Below, piece by piece: positions 7,975 to 17,951 of a stretch of DNA of 64,000 bases. The notes under the pieces were generated by a model. That model did not search any database. It worked only from the letters and a program-made list of their open reading frames with translations, and was not told the DNA's origin. The translations under genes and the position numbers were made by a program. Where the stretch lies: contig NZ_CP029639.1 of assembly GCF_003268635.1 (NCBI RefSeq), forward strand, positions 5,540,001 through 5,604,000, in the 5' to 3' direction. Origin of the DNA: Paenibacillus sp. DCT19. GTDB taxonomy: Bacteria > Bacillota > Bacilli > Paenibacillales > Paenibacillaceae. How positions within the stretch are numbered: the first letter of the stretch is position 1; each line of letters opens with the position of its first letter.

Positions 7975-9414
7975 TTAGCGGTTCAGTACGTCTGTCAGTA
8001 GTTTATTGGCTAAGCCTGGATTGGCTTTCCCCTTACTTTCTTTCATAACCTGACCAACCAAGAAACCGATGGCTTTTTGTTTACCAGCCTTGTAATCCTC
8101 AACGGATTGAGGGTTGTTTGCAACAACCTGCTCAACAATCGTAAGAATAGCTCCCTCGTCACTAATTTGGACAAGACCTTTCTCTTCTACGATTTGTTGT
8201 GGAAGTTTGCCACTTTCCAGCATTTCTTTGAATACTGTTTTGGCAATCTTGCTGCTAATTGTGCCCTTCTCAAGCAGTCCAATCATCTCACCAAGACCTT
8301 GTCCTGTCAGTGGAACCTGAGACAACTCTAAGTTACTGGTGTTCAAGTGAGCGAGCAATTCACCCATGATCCAGTTGGATACCGTTTTGGCATCTTGTGT
8401 GTATTTCAAGCTATCTTCAAAAAGATCTGCAATCGCTTTGGATGAAGTAATGACCTCAGCATCATAACTTGGCAGCCCATAATCCGCAGTATAACGAGCT
8501 TTACGCTGGTCTGGAAGCTCAGGAATTGAAGCTCTAATCCGCTCTTTCCAAGCATCATCAATATGCAGGTTAACTAGATCTGGATCTGGGAAATAACGAT
8601 AGTCATGCGCTTGTTCTTTGCCACGCATCGTTAGTGTTTTGCCTTGAGCCTCGTCCCAACGACGAGTCTCTTGCACCACTTCACCGCCATCATCCAGGAT
8701 CTCAGCTTGACGGAATTGTTCATATTCCAAACCACGCTGAACACCACGGAAGGAGTTCATGTTTTTGAGCTCAGCCCGTGTACCCAGCTTCTCTTGTCCA
8801 TGTGGACGCAAACTGATGTTGGCATCACAACGAAGCGAGCCTTCTTCCATCTTCACATCGGACACTTCACAATACTGCATGATTGCACGCAGCTTCTCAA
8901 GATAAGCACGCGCTTCTTCAGGTGAAGAAATCTCTGGTTCAGAGACAATCTCGACAAGCGGTGTACCTACACGGTTGAAGTCAACCAATGAAGCATAGCC
9001 GCCATCAACGTGAGTCAGCTTACCTGCATCTTCCTCCAAATGGAGACGTGTAATGCCGATCCGTTTCGTTTCACCATTCACTTCGATATCAATCCAACCG
9101 TTCTCACCAATAGGCTGATCAAATTGGGAGATCTGGTACGCTTTTGGAGAATCCGGGTAGAAGTAGTTTTTACGGTCAAACTTACTGACATCAGCAATCG
9201 TACAGTTCAGAGCCATTGCCGCTTTCATCGCGTAATCAACTGCTTGACGATTCAATACCGGCAATACACCTGGGTGTCCGAGACAGACAGGGCAAGTATG
9301 CGTATTAGGCGGTGCTCCAAAGGCTGTGGAGCAACCGCAGAAAATTTTGGAGTTCGTGTGCAACTCGACGTGGACCTCAAGTCCAACGACCGTTTCATAT
9401 TTAGATGCGGACAT
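7975..9414 (-). CDS. gatB: Aspartyl/glutamyl-tRNA(Asn/Gln) amidotransferase subunit B
   Basis: GatB binds misacylated Glu-tRNA(Gln) or Asp-tRNA(Asn), activates it with ATP and uses ammonia from GatA to amidate it. The 479 residues fit the family. The N-terminal signature EVHVELHT, the zinc-type CGCS...CPVCLGHPG region and [18 protein letters not shown] are present, and the C-terminal tail (about 330-479) is the helical YqeY-like tRNA-binding domain. It is the last gene of gatCAB, 26 bases behind gatA. The start [11 protein letters not shown] is preceded by GGAGGAATATAGAA. Confidence 0.97.
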   Translation of the reverse strand: MSASKYETVVGLEVHVELHTNSKIFCGCSTAFGAPPNTHTCPVCLGHPGVLPVLNRQAVDYAMKAAMALNCTIADVSKFDRKNYFYPDSPKAYQISQFDQPIGENGWIDIEVNGETKRIGITRLHLEEDAGKLTHVDGGYASLVDFNRVGTPLVEIVSEPEISSPEEARAYLEKLRAIMQYCEVSDVKMEEGSLRCDANISLRPHGQEKLGTRAELKNMNSFRGVQRGLEYEQFRQAEILDDGGEVVQETRRWDEAQGKTLTMRGKEQAHDYRYFPDPDLVNLHIDDAWKERIRASIPELPDQRKARYTADYGLPSYDAEVITSSKAIADLFEDSLKYTQDAKTVSNWIMGELLAHLNTSNLELSQVPLTGQGLGEMIGLLEKGTISSKIAKTVFKEMLESGKLPQQIVEEKGLVQISDEGAILTIVEQVVANNPQSVEDYKAGKQKAIGFLVGQVMKESKGKANPGLANKLLTDVLNR

Positions 9415-9440
9415 TTCTATATTCCTCCGTTCCGGGCAGT

Positions 9441-10898
9441 CTACAGCTGCGGACGCTGCTTGTGGAATTCCGTATTTTGTTCAAACGCATGCGCTACACG
9501 CAGTACGGTTGTTTCATCAAAGGCTTTACCAATAATCTGCAACCCAACAGGAAGTCCATCTGAGAAGCCACATGGAATGCTAACTGCAGGTACACCAGCA
9601 AGACTGACCGGAATCGTCAGAATATCATTAAGGTACATTGTCAGTGGATCGTCCACTTGAGAACCTAGTTTGAACGCGGTTGTTGGAGCAGTTGGTCCGA
9701 TAATCACATCATATTTAGCAAATACATTGTCGAAATCTTGCTTGATCAATGTACGTACTTTCTGTGCTTTCAGGTAATAAGCATCATAGTATCCGGAGCT
9801 AAGCGCATACGTACCCAGCATGATGCGTCGTTTCACCTCTGGTCCAAAGCCCTGACTACGGGACTGATGATACAGATCGAGCAGATTTTCAGGATTCTCT
9901 GCACGCACACCATAACGAACACCATCAAACCGAGCAAGGTTCGATGAAGCTTCGGAGGAAGAGAGCAAGTAATAGGTAGCAACTGCATATTCGGTATGCG
10001 GGAGTGATACTTCTTCCCAAGTTGCTCCAAGTCCTTCCAATACCTTGAGTGCCTCCATAACCTTATCTTTAACCGCTGGATCAACACCTTCACCGATGTA
10101 TTCCTTCGGCACAGCAATGCGAAGACCTTTGACATCACCAGTAAGACCGCTCAAATAATCAGGAATGTCGACTTTGGCAGATGTCGAATCTTTGGCATCA
10201 TAACCAGCAATAGCTTGCAGAACATAAGCAGAATCTTCGACATTTTTGGTCAATGGGCCGATCTGATCCAATGACGATGCGAAAGCTACCAGACCAAATC
10301 GAGATACTAAGCCATACGTTGGCTTCAGACCGACTACACCGCAATACGAAGCCGGCTGTCTAATTGAACCACCTGTATCTGATCCAAGGGTGAAATATGC
10401 CTCGCCGGCTGCAACAGCTGCTGCCGACCCACCGCTCGATCCACCAGGTACACGATCCAGTGCCCATGGATTACGAACAGGATAGAAGCTTGAATTTTCA
10501 TTTGATCCGCCCATAGCGAATTCATCCATGTTCAATTTACCGATCGTCACAGTATCTGCCGCTCTAAGTTTCTCCACAACCGTTGCATCATACACCGGGT
10601 CGAAATTACTCAGAAATTGGCTAGCACATGTCGTACGCAATCCGTTCGTAACGATATTGTCCTTGATCCCTACTGGCAATCCAAAGAGCAGACCTTTCTC
10701 CTCTCCACTAACGAGACGGTCATCCAGCTGACGTGCACGGGTACGAGCGCGTTCCTCATCCAATGCCAAATATGCCCTTACCTTATCTTCACGTACACCA
10801 ATGTTCTCATATGCCTGATTCACGAGATCGCTGACCGACAATTCCTTGGCGTGCAGCTTGTTATGTATCTCCGGCAACGATTGTTCAAATAAACTCAC
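9441..10898 (-). CDS. gatA: Glutamyl-tRNA(Gln) amidotransferase subunit A
   Basis: GatA is the amidase that releases ammonia from glutamine. The amidase-signature core is complete: catalytic lysine in GIKDNIVT, the glycine/serine stretch [14 protein letters not shown] with the bridging serine, and the nucleophile in [12 protein letters not shown]. The length (485 residues) is normal. It lies 27 bases behind gatC and 26 before gatB. The ribosome site AAGGAGG lies before the ATG. Confidence 0.98.
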   Translation of the reverse strand: MSLFEQSLPEIHNKLHAKELSVSDLVNQAYENIGVREDKVRAYLALDEERARTRARQLDDRLVSGEEKGLLFGLPVGIKDNIVTNGLRTTCASQFLSNFDPVYDATVVEKLRAADTVTIGKLNMDEFAMGGSNENSSFYPVRNPWALDRVPGGSSGGSAAAVAAGEAYFTLGSDTGGSIRQPASYCGVVGLKPTYGLVSRFGLVAFASSLDQIGPLTKNVEDSAYVLQAIAGYDAKDSTSAKVDIPDYLSGLTGDVKGLRIAVPKEYIGEGVDPAVKDKVMEALKVLEGLGATWEEVSLPHTEYAVATYYLLSSSEASSNLARFDGVRYGVRAENPENLLDLYHQSRSQGFGPEVKRRIMLGTYALSSGYYDAYYLKAQKVRTLIKQDFDNVFAKYDVIIGPTAPTTAFKLGSQVDDPLTMYLNDILTIPVSLAGVPAVSIPCGFSDGLPVGLQIIGKAFDETTVLRVAHAFEQNTEFHKQRPQL

Positions 10899-10925
10899 GA
10901 TGTTCGTCCTCCTTCCGGTTATCGG

Positions 10926-11213
10926 TTATTCCATTACAGCAGGCACTTTGAATTGGCCTTCTTCTTCATCCGGTGCATTGTGCATTACCTGTTCGATTGA
11001 CAAACTTTCTTTTGTCTCATCTTCACGCATCACGTTGCTTACGTGCAGAACGTGACTGGTAGGTGCAATATCGTCTGTGTTCAGCTCATTCAGCTTCTCT
11101 GCATATTTTAAAATCGCGTTCAACTGTCCTGTCAGCATCTGCTCTTCATCCGAGGTCAGATTGAGCCTAGCCAGCTTGGCCACATGCTGAACGTCATTGT
11201 TTGAAATACTCAT
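10926..11213 (-). CDS. gatC: Glutamyl-tRNA(Gln) amidotransferase subunit C
   Basis: GatC (95 residues) stabilises the GatA-GatB contact. VQHVAKLARLNLTSDEE and the C-terminal MREDE are family signatures. It is the first gene of the operon, and GGAGGCC precedes its ATG. Organisms with GatCAB usually lack a glutaminyl-tRNA synthetase, but I cannot test this from the window. Confidence 0.97.
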   Translation of the reverse strand: MSISNNDVQHVAKLARLNLTSDEEQMLTGQLNAILKYAEKLNELNTDDIAPTSHVLHVSNVMREDETKESLSIEQVMHNAPDEEEGQFKVPAVME

Positions 11214-11307
11214 TTTCGGATGGCCTCCTTCATTTCGTTCAACTTCCCGAAACCGCCTAAAACGAATCGCTCGTTTAACGGGCTAAAGTCCCAAGATAAC
11301 TTTTTTT

Positions 11308-11336
11308 ATTATAGGGGAGATAGTTCGACAATTCAA
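11308..11336 (-). promoter_or_regulatory. gatCAB promoter (sigma-A)
   Basis: The minus strand has TTGAAT, a 17-base spacer and a perfect TATAAT. It is about 95 bases ahead of gatC. Confidence 0.75.
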
Positions 11337-11390
11337 TGCAAATGACCTGTTCTCCATACTATCCAATATTCGTTCTTGTTCATAACTGCC

Positions 11391-11420
11391 AAAAAGGCAG
11401 CGCTAAACGCGCTGCCCTTG
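11391..11420 (-). terminator. Terminator of the SLH propeller gene
   Basis: A perfect 8-bp stem GGCAGCGC/GCGCTGCC (11396-11403 with 11409-11416) is followed on the minus strand by a T run. It lies about 70 bases behind the stop, beyond repeat copy E. Confidence 0.9.
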
Positions 11421-11450
11421 GTTACCAACCTGTTTAGAATTAATACTAGT

Positions 11451-11487
11451 GCGTGTTCAAAAAAAGGTTGGACTTTTGGAATTACCT
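11451..11487 (-). repeat. TGTTCAAAAAG repeat, copy E (degenerate end-only remnant)
   Basis: GCGTGTTCAAAAA is identical to the end of the full repeats, followed by GGTTGGACTTTTGGAA as a worn version of the opposite end. It is squeezed between the SLH gene stop and its terminator. Confidence 0.6.
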
Positions 11488-11489
11488 TA

Positions 11490-14400
11490 TTAAATAAGAC
11501 CTGATTGCTGCAACAGCCGTCGAACAAGCACAGCCGTCTCTGCCCGAGTAATCATAGATTTCGGAGAAATGTTCTCGTTACTTCGACCAGATACAACTCC
11601 AGATTGTAGACTGATGTCCACCGCTTCTTTGGCCCAATCGGACACTTGATTCATATCGGTAAACCGTGAAAAATCTTGGCTTGCATTTATATCCAGCTTA
11701 CGATCCAAGCCAGTGATTTTCATCGTCCGATGAATTATCATCATCGCTTCCTCACGAGTGATATCCTGTGCAGGATGGAACCCACCGTCTGTGTAACCAT
11801 CGATAAGACCATAATCAGCCGCAGCGCTAATTACACCTGCATACCAATCACTTGGACTCACATCGCTAAACTGGTTATTAGCTGTATTGCTTTGCAGCCC
11901 CAACGCTCTTACTAGAACAGCCGTGAATTCAGCACGTGTAATACGCTCATCTGGGTTAAATATTGTATCCGTTACTCCACGAATAACCATACGTGAGCCC
12001 ATATCGTTTACTTCTGCTTCTGCCCAGTGTCCCGCAACATCCGTGAAAGTTCGTGGATTCCAGACCAGACCATATACACTATTGGTCAAACTATTGATCT
12101 TCGCATAGTTCACACCGTTAATATTCGAAATCTTGGTTGGTACATGACGTATGCTGCCATCCTTCTCAACAACTACTCCTGTCGTCACCTGCATGGAATC
12201 AATCTCACTAGGTAGTTTTATTGCTCGTTCCACATACTCGTTAAATTGGTCTACACTCACAGATTTACCCTCATATGTGGCCGTGATATTGAATTCTAAC
12301 AGCGAACCAATCAAGCTAAAGCCGTTTACACGTCCTGCTTCCTCCACTTCGGATACGCTATCTGCTGAAGCAGGGGAAATTTGCAAATGAAGAATCATAT
12401 CCTCAAGATGGTTATCCACGCCAAGTTGTTGGGCTAGCATACTAATATCCACCAAACGCGAAGGCAAGGAATACGTAGCCGCATCTGTCTGTAGCACAAG
12501 TACAGCTTCTTGATCTGCCATGAACTTCACTAATCTTCCAGACAGTTCACCGTTAACTCGGTCTTTTTCGCCGCTTTGCACAGGAAGGGTCACTATGGCT
12601 CCCTTGCCTTCTGCCTGCAATTTTTGCATAACAGCTTGCTCATCAACGGTCAGAGTCAACACATTCTGCCCATTCAATTGAGTTTTGCTCAAGGTTCCCA
12701 CTGTTTCCGGCTTTCCATTCACTAAGATCGTGACACCTGAGTTGGTTGCACCCTCACCAGAAGATGATGCTCCTCCGCCAGATGGTGATGCACCTGTCGC
12801 TGCGTTTCCAGTACCTCCAGAATTGCTACCACTACCCGGAGTCGTACCACTTCCTCCATCGGATGATCCGCCAGAACCTCCAGATCCACCGGAGCCTCCA
12901 GATCCACCATTATTCGAAGCAGTCCACTTCGCGTACAAAATAACGTTCGATTTTCCTACGAGCAGAATATCCCCTGCACCATAGTTATGTCCACTACCAT
13001 CGGCAGCCGTATTCCATCCTGCAAAAGTATGTCCTGTCTTCACTAGATTGCCTGTGTTACCCAAAATGGTCACCTGCGATTGTGACTTATACATCTGGTC
13101 ATCTAAAGGTACACTTCCTGATGTAGCCCCGTTACTGTCATACCGAATTTGATAGCTCTTAGATGGAACATAAGACATCACTGTTGATTTGGGTGCACTA
13201 ATTCCTTCTCTAAACGCAAGGTAAAGGGCTCCATCTTTGTTAATCGCCAGTCTGGTATCCATTGCAATTCCTTCTGAGACTCCAGCTCCCCCTAACGCTT
13301 CCCAACCGTTAACCTCGCTATACTTCATAACCGTTGCTTTGTTCATATTGGCAAAGTCCATAAACGTTACATACGGATTTCCTTCTTGATCAAGCACCAT
13401 TGAAAAATAATTGGCTTGGTGCTCTGAAAAATTAGGCTCTCCAACATTTTTCCATATGCCCGAATCATCAAATTTCATTACGGTTGGTTTAAGTCCACCT
13501 CGTGGATCTGTATAGCCTGCGTACACCGTTTCGTTCTGATCCACTGCGAGCGCAATTTCAGCTACATCCGTATGAGAAAATGCACGTTCACCAACCAACG
13601 ACCATGAATCATCGGCTTCGTTGTATTTCGTTACGGATAATTTGAAGCCTGCATTAGTATCACTGTATGCAGCATACAGAGTACCGTTTGGACTTATAGA
13701 TAATGTTCCGCCCGCCGCGGCTGCCAGGTCGTAGCCCGGGTTGCCAATGTACTCCCATTGATCCGATTCGTCATTATACTTCATCACCTTAAGATCATAA
13801 CCCGTATTAGGTGCAACATAAGGCACACCATTTAGATCGAGTTTCAAATCAAGAGTCCTTAAACTATTCTGAGTGAAACCCGGTGATCCAACAACCTCCC
13901 AGCCATCATGCTCCGTGTACTTCATGACGGTGGCACTGCCAATACGATTGCCATCACTATAAGCAACATATATTGTTCCATTCTGGTCAATTGCTATTTT
14001 GTTTTTGGATGTAAAACTCTGAGTAAAGCCTGGTTCGCCTACTGCAATCCATCCGTTATCTTTGGTATATTTCATTACAGTCGCTCTATAGTCTTTAGCA
14101 CTATCCGAATATATAACATATGGCGTACCATTCCCATCAACGGTAATATCCTGGTCTGAAGCTATTGCTTCTGAGAAGCCTGCTTGACCAAGAATATTCC
14201 ATTTATCCTCCTCCAGATCCGGGTTATCTGTACCCCCAGAAGAAGAAGGTGTCCAAATCGCATATAGTGTTACGTTGGAAGAACCCATGATTAACGGATC
14301 GCCAGCCTCATAGCTCGTTCCACTTCCATCACTTGCTGTATTCCAGCCAGTAAATGTATATCCCGCTTTTTCCAAAGCGCCTGTGTTGTCTTGAACAGTT

Positions 14401-15659
14401 ACACCTGCTTGTTCATGGTATTGCTGATTATCGATGGGTGCACTGCCTGTCTGAGCTCCATTTCCATCGTAAGTGATGGTGTACAGGGGTTTAGATCCAA
14501 AACGCATTACGGTTGCTTTGGATTGCTCAGATGTATCCTGATAAACCACATAGGGTTGGCCATATTGAGGATCTAGTGCAAGTGCAGGCGTAGCTACCAC
14601 ATCTGCTGAGAAACCAGCTTGACCTACATACTGCCAACCATTTTGGCTATAACTCATAACGGTTACTTTATGACCGTTTGCACCATCCTTAAAGGCAACA
14701 TAAGTTACACCCATCTGATCTACTACAATTGACGGTGAAGAAATGGAACCTGGAGAGAACCCCGATTCACCAACGGTTTCCCAGCTTTCTGTCTCACTCT
14801 TGAATCTCATTACTGTCAATTTAGATGTATCGTCACTAAATGCGATATATGGCCTACCTGAAGAATTCAGTGCAAGCGATGGTGAAGAAGTATATCCAGG
14901 TGAGATGCCCGCTTGTCCTACCAATTCCCAAGTATCAGCGCTATATCTCATAACCGTCGTATTGGAGGAACTATCCTGAAAAGCTACATATGGTGTTCCT
15001 GCTTGATCAAGCACCAATGACACAGAGCTATTCACGTCTGGGGAGAAATCGGCTGTTCCGACCAAATCCCATCTCATCAAATCGCTGTTATATGCCATTA
15101 CTGATGCCTTTCCACTAACACCGTCTTTAAAAGCAACATAAGGATTGCCCGCCTGATCCAGCGCAAGCGAAGGATAGTTCGCGCTATTTGGTGTAAAACC
15201 AGCTTGTCCTACCGGTTCCCACCCATCATTGACCACATTATATCTCATAACTGTTGCTTTACCATCCTCATTGTTATCCTGAAATCCGATATACGGAGTC
15301 CCCTGTTGATCTAGTACAAGCGTAATTCCAATTGCTGAACCGCTCGATAAACCTCTCTCACCAACAAGCTGCCAGCCATCGGAGACACTATACTTCATCA
15401 CCGTAGCTTTGAAACTGTCACCTAAATCCGTATAAGCCACATATGTATTACCTGATTGATCCATCGCCAGCTTGGGAGCAGAAGCTTCTCCTTCAGAAAA
15501 ACCAGCATTCCCGAGCGATGTCCATTCTTCATCAACAGAAGCATATGCCTGGTCTGCAACCCATGTCGGAAAGATTGGAACGCCTCCCAAAATGACTACA
15601 CAAGCCAACAACATCATAATGAATTTCTTACCATTCTGATGAATCCTTCTCATATTCAT
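11490..15659 (-). CDS. Secreted S-layer-anchored protein with two sevenfold propeller-like repeat sets
   Basis: A signal peptide (hydrophobic residues about 12-40, cut near YAS) leads into seven repeats of about 50 residues. Each has the pattern W-x2-VG-x-aGFs ... LaLDqxGxPYVAyxD ... aTVMrY. A Listeria-Bacteroides-type repeat domain follows (YTITYDGNG...GYTFTGWNT...LYAIWT). The whole module of seven repeats and one such domain occurs a second time. A Gly/Ser linker (near residues 910-980), an all-beta region and three SLH domains close the protein; the SLH domains bind wall polysaccharide. Seven repeats suggest a seven-bladed beta-propeller twice. The frame is open to a GTG at 15674, but GAGAGG before the ATG at 15659 favours this start. 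It is monocistronic. The ligand is unknown. Confidence 0.88.
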   Translation of the reverse strand: MNMRRIHQNGKKFIMMLLACVVILGGVPIFPTWVADQAYASVDEEWTSLGNAGFSEGEASAPKLAMDQSGNTYVAYTDLGDSFKATVMKYSVSDGWQLVGERGLSSGSAIGITLVLDQQGTPYIGFQDNNEDGKATVMRYNVVNDGWEPVGQAGFTPNSANYPSLALDQAGNPYVAFKDGVSGKASVMAYNSDLMRWDLVGTADFSPDVNSSVSLVLDQAGTPYVAFQDSSSNTTVMRYSADTWELVGQAGISPGYTSSPSLALNSSGRPYIAFSDDTSKLTVMRFKSETESWETVGESGFSPGSISSPSIVVDQMGVTYVAFKDGANGHKVTVMSYSQNGWQYVGQAGFSADVVATPALALDPQYGQPYVVYQDTSEQSKATVMRFGSKPLYTITYDGNGAQTGSAPIDNQQYHEQAGVTVQDNTGALEKAGYTFTGWNTASDGSGTSYEAGDPLIMGSSNVTLYAIWTPSSSGGTDNPDLEEDKWNILGQAGFSEAIASDQDITVDGNGTPYVIYSDSAKDYRATVMKYTKDNGWIAVGEPGFTQSFTSKNKIAIDQNGTIYVAYSDGNRIGSATVMKYTEHDGWEVVGSPGFTQNSLRTLDLKLDLNGVPYVAPNTGYDLKVMKYNDESDQWEYIGNPGYDLAAAAGGTLSISPNGTLYAAYSDTNAGFKLSVTKYNEADDSWSLVGERAFSHTDVAEIALAVDQNETVYAGYTDPRGGLKPTVMKFDDSGIWKNVGEPNFSEHQANYFSMVLDQEGNPYVTFMDFANMNKATVMKYSEVNGWEALGGAGVSEGIAMDTRLAINKDGALYLAFREGISAPKSTVMSYVPSKSYQIRYDSNGATSGSVPLDDQMYKSQSQVTILGNTGNLVKTGHTFAGWNTAADGSGHNYGAGDILLVGKSNVILYAKWTASNNGGSGGSGGSGGSGGSSDGGSGTTPGSGSNSGGTGNAATGASPSGGGASSSGEGATNSGVTILVNGKPETVGTLSKTQLNGQNVLTLTVDEQAVMQKLQAEGKGAIVTLPVQSGEKDRVNGELSGRLVKFMADQEAVLVLQTDAATYSLPSRLVDISMLAQQLGVDNHLEDMILHLQISPASADSVSEVEEAGRVNGFSLIGSLLEFNITATYEGKSVSVDQFNEYVERAIKLPSEIDSMQVTTGVVVEKDGSIRHVPTKISNINGVNYAKINSLTNSVYGLVWNPRTFTDVAGHWAEAEVNDMGSRMVIRGVTDTIFNPDERITRAEFTAVLVRALGLQSNTANNQFSDVSPSDWYAGVISAAADYGLIDGYTDGGFHPAQDITREEAMMIIHRTMKITGLDRKLDINASQDFSRFTDMNQVSDWAKEAVDISLQSGVVSGRSNENISPKSMITRAETAVLVRRLLQQSGLI

Positions 15660-15846
15660 ATCTTCCTCTCTCACCTACGTAAGATTGATAGGGATTACCC
15701 TTCTTCAACGGAAGATATTCTATCAAATATCTCTGAACCGATTCTGAACATTATATAAATAGATATCAATTTATTGATGAATCCGATCTATATCAAGTTT
15801 TGCTTAAAGTAGCTAAAGATTTATCAAATTGATCATTATATTAGAA

Positions 15847-15876
15847 AATAAAAAAGAGTCGGCATCAGCCGACTCT
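15847..15876 (-). terminator. Terminator of the IDEAL-domain-like gene
   Basis: A 9-bp stem AGAGTCGGC/GCCGACTCT (15855-15863 with 15868-15876) directly behind the stop is followed by a T run on the minus strand. Confidence 0.9.
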
Positions 15877-16260
15877 CTAAATCCATGCTCGCAGATTAAC
15901 CTGCTTTATAAAATCCGCCTGTGACATCACTTCGTCCGCGGTTTCCTCTTCCTCTTCCACAGCTTGAAAATCTCCGTTCATCAGATGATGAAACAGCTTC
16001 TCATTGTGTGTCGCAAGGGCGTAATCTATCAACGCTTCTCGCTCGACCCGCTCAGCTTCTTGCTTCAGCAGAACCTCTTCCAGATCAACGTCACCGGCTG
16101 GAACAAAAAAGTTCCGGTTCATTTGCGGCACTCGAAGCACGTAATCGAACGCATTGTCCGGATTCCGGTCATAAGCGATGATGAATCCATATTCCCCCAC
16201 AGGAAGATTCTGCTCAAACGCATCCGCGACGATGACAACCTTCTCTCCTAAACGTAGCAT
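15877..16260 (-). CDS. Small protein with beta-rich N-terminus and IDEAL-like C-terminal segment
   Basis: This 127-residue acidic protein is not a family I can name with certainty. The first 60 residues look like a small beta domain (GEKVVIVADAF...VGEYGFIIAYDRN...DYVLRVP...FFVPAGDVD). Residues about 72-100 (EREALIDYALATHNEKLFHHLM) resemble the IDEAL motif found in YpiB and some other Bacillales regulators, with a Glu-rich stretch behind it. It stands alone with its own terminator. Confidence 0.7.
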   Translation of the reverse strand: MLRLGEKVVIVADAFEQNLPVGEYGFIIAYDRNPDNAFDYVLRVPQMNRNFFVPAGDVDLEEVLLKQEAERVEREALIDYALATHNEKLFHHLMNGDFQAVEEEEETADEVMSQADFIKQVNLRAWI

Positions 16261-16759
16261 CGTCTAACCTCCTGGTAGTCTAACTTTTAATTATTTGTAT
16301 AGTCTACTAGAAAAGAATAGCGATGTCTAGGAATACTAGAATTATACAACATATTTGTGCAAAATCTTTTTGGAAGGTCATTCCTTAAACGATTGTTGCC
16401 GTGTTCTGCCCATTATCGCAAGGCTCAATTGATCCAGTGACCAGAGTCCACATGATAAAACTTTATTGTTTTGACTACACAACTTACATACAAACTAAAT
16501 GAAAAGTGATTATAGCATGAACAGGTTAATTAAGAGTAGTGTATTCCATACCTCATTCATTTCCAGCAGTAAGTCAAGCAATCGTATCGAATCCCCTGGC
16601 TACAAGCATCTGAGCTTGAAAATCCAACTCCATCAACTATTCTTCAATTCTTACTTAATCGACCACGTTAGACTCAAAGAGAAGCAAAATGACATTGTCT
16701 AACCGCAATTCACCTCAAAAAACTCCATTAAAATTTAAACCTGACAATTTCCCGGGCAA
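16261..16759. other. Intergenic region without a convincing gene
   Basis: About 500 AT-rich bases. A plus-strand frame at 16499-16702 has no ribosome site and no protein-like composition. I see no hairpin with a T run, no repeat and no clear promoter here. Confidence 0.5.
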
Positions 16760-17026
16760 TCAGACTGGATTCCTGTAATCTTGCAACTTGTCAAACCACG
16801 GTTGGTTATGCGCTTTGTTTCTTAACACATGGCTTATCCATATATTCTGCTCAGACTTCAACTCTTCATTATTCACGCTAGGATTATGTATTAAATCTTG
16901 TTCGGTTCCTACTTCTCTTTTTCCACTTTCTATTATACGACAGCTCTCTTCAATGACCGGATACTTGAAACTTTGTGCCATTGGAATAACTCTTGTTTTC
17001 TCCACTTCTAGATTCCTCACTCTCAT
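16760..17026 (-). CDS. Hypothetical small protein
   Basis: A frame of 88 residues with AGGAG close before the ATG. The product is hydrophilic, with no membrane segment and no motif that I recognise. The composition is compatible with a real gene or with the remains of one, since it lies in an otherwise empty 1-kb stretch. A second ATG at residue 16 (MAQSFKYPV) is possible. Confidence 0.35.
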   Translation of the reverse strand: MRVRNLEVEKTRVIPMAQSFKYPVIEESCRIIESGKREVGTEQDLIHNPSVNNEELKSEQNIWISHVLRNKAHNQPWFDKLQDYRNPV

Positions 17027-17114
17027 GATCTCCTATTTGCTATCTTCATCATCATTCTAAACAATCTCTACTTCCTAATTTCTACTGAATTGCAGTGATA
17101 AAATGTCTATAAAC

Positions 17115-17154
17115 AAAAAAAGAACGCAAACCGGGTATAGACCACAGTCTGCGT
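17115..17154 (-). terminator. Terminator downstream of the MBL/thioredoxin/DedA group
   Basis: An 8-bp stem (17124-17131 with 17147-17154, one GU pair) with a T run on the minus strand, about 160 bases behind the MBL hydrolase. Confidence 0.7.
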
Positions 17155-17313
17155 GCTTCGCAAGGTTGGGTATTTCTGATTAACGCTTCAGTTAGATGAT
17201 GCTGTACAGCTTGTAACAACTAATTGCTATTCTAATGAAAAAAATGTCACTTGTCCAGACTTTCTTCTCATCAAAATGACAGATTGTTATCATTCGCCCA
17301 TAAGCTTGTCGAA

Positions 17314-17945
17314 TTACCTTGCGGATACGTAAGGATTATTCTGCTTCTCATATCCGATGGTTGTTTTTGGTCCATGACCAGGGTGCACTCTAACTTCATC
17401 GCCAAAGGTGTACAGCTTATTCTGGATCGAATCGATCAGATCGCGTTCACGTCCACCTGTTAGATCGGTTCTTCCTACACCCATACGGAATAGAACATCT
17501 CCAGCAAATAGATCTTCACCACACAACAAGCTCACACTACCAGGTGAATGACCTGGAGTATGGAATACGTTGAATGTATGACCGATAAAGTTCAGTTTCT
17601 GTCCCTCGTCCATCGCATATTCGGCAGGATCTGTCGAAAGCGGCGGTGTTGCTTGTGGCCAGTTCATCGACCCATTTAACTTCGGAGATGACAACCATTC
17701 GCTCTCCAAATCGTGCAAGTAAACAGGACAACCCTTCAATTTGCGGATTTCGTCTACACCACCCATATGATCAAAATGAGCATGCGTCAACAAAATTGCT
17801 TCAATCTCCAGATCCTGAATCGCCTTCACCAGTGCACTCGGGTTCATTCCTGGGTCGATGATGACTGCTTTGCCCGGATCCTCCCCTGCACAAGATAAGC
17901 GTTGGTCTGTAGCGGGCCGAGTGTAAACGTACGAATCTTCAACAT
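17314..17945 (-). CDS. MBL-fold hydrolase, glyoxalase II-like (frameshifted near the 5' end)
   Basis: The metallo-beta-lactamase core is complete: THAHFDHMGG binds two metals, further ligands are in HTPGHSPGS and GDVLF, and the last is in HPGHGP. Length and motifs match the YqgX type of glyoxalase II-like hydrolases. The continuous frame begins at a TTG at 17955 with an N-terminus unlike the family (MIRYVEDSYVYTRP). In the frame one base away the DNA reads MLKIRTFTLGPLQTNAYLVQG from an ATG at 17945, exactly the family N-terminus. It joins GEDPGKAVIID if one G is added to the GGGG tract (17883-17886 on the plus strand). The real gene therefore probably starts at 17945. It follows a thioredoxin-like gene with near-contact. 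Confidence 0.85.
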
Positions 17946-17951
17946 ATCGAA

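Noticed and set aside
9010..9660. Plus-strand open frame of 216 codons
   Set aside because: It lies fully opposite gatB and gatA, whose products are complete and conserved.
11214..11310. T-box or other tRNA-sensing leader ahead of gatC
   Set aside because: No T-box sequence and no terminator-antiterminator pair; a plain promoter explains the region.
12685..12984. Proline-rich plus-strand frame
   Set aside because: It is the complement of the Gly/Ser linker of the SLH protein.
16499..16702. Plus-strand frame of 67 codons in an empty region
   Set aside because: No ribosome site, no recognisable domain and composition like translated AT-rich spacer.
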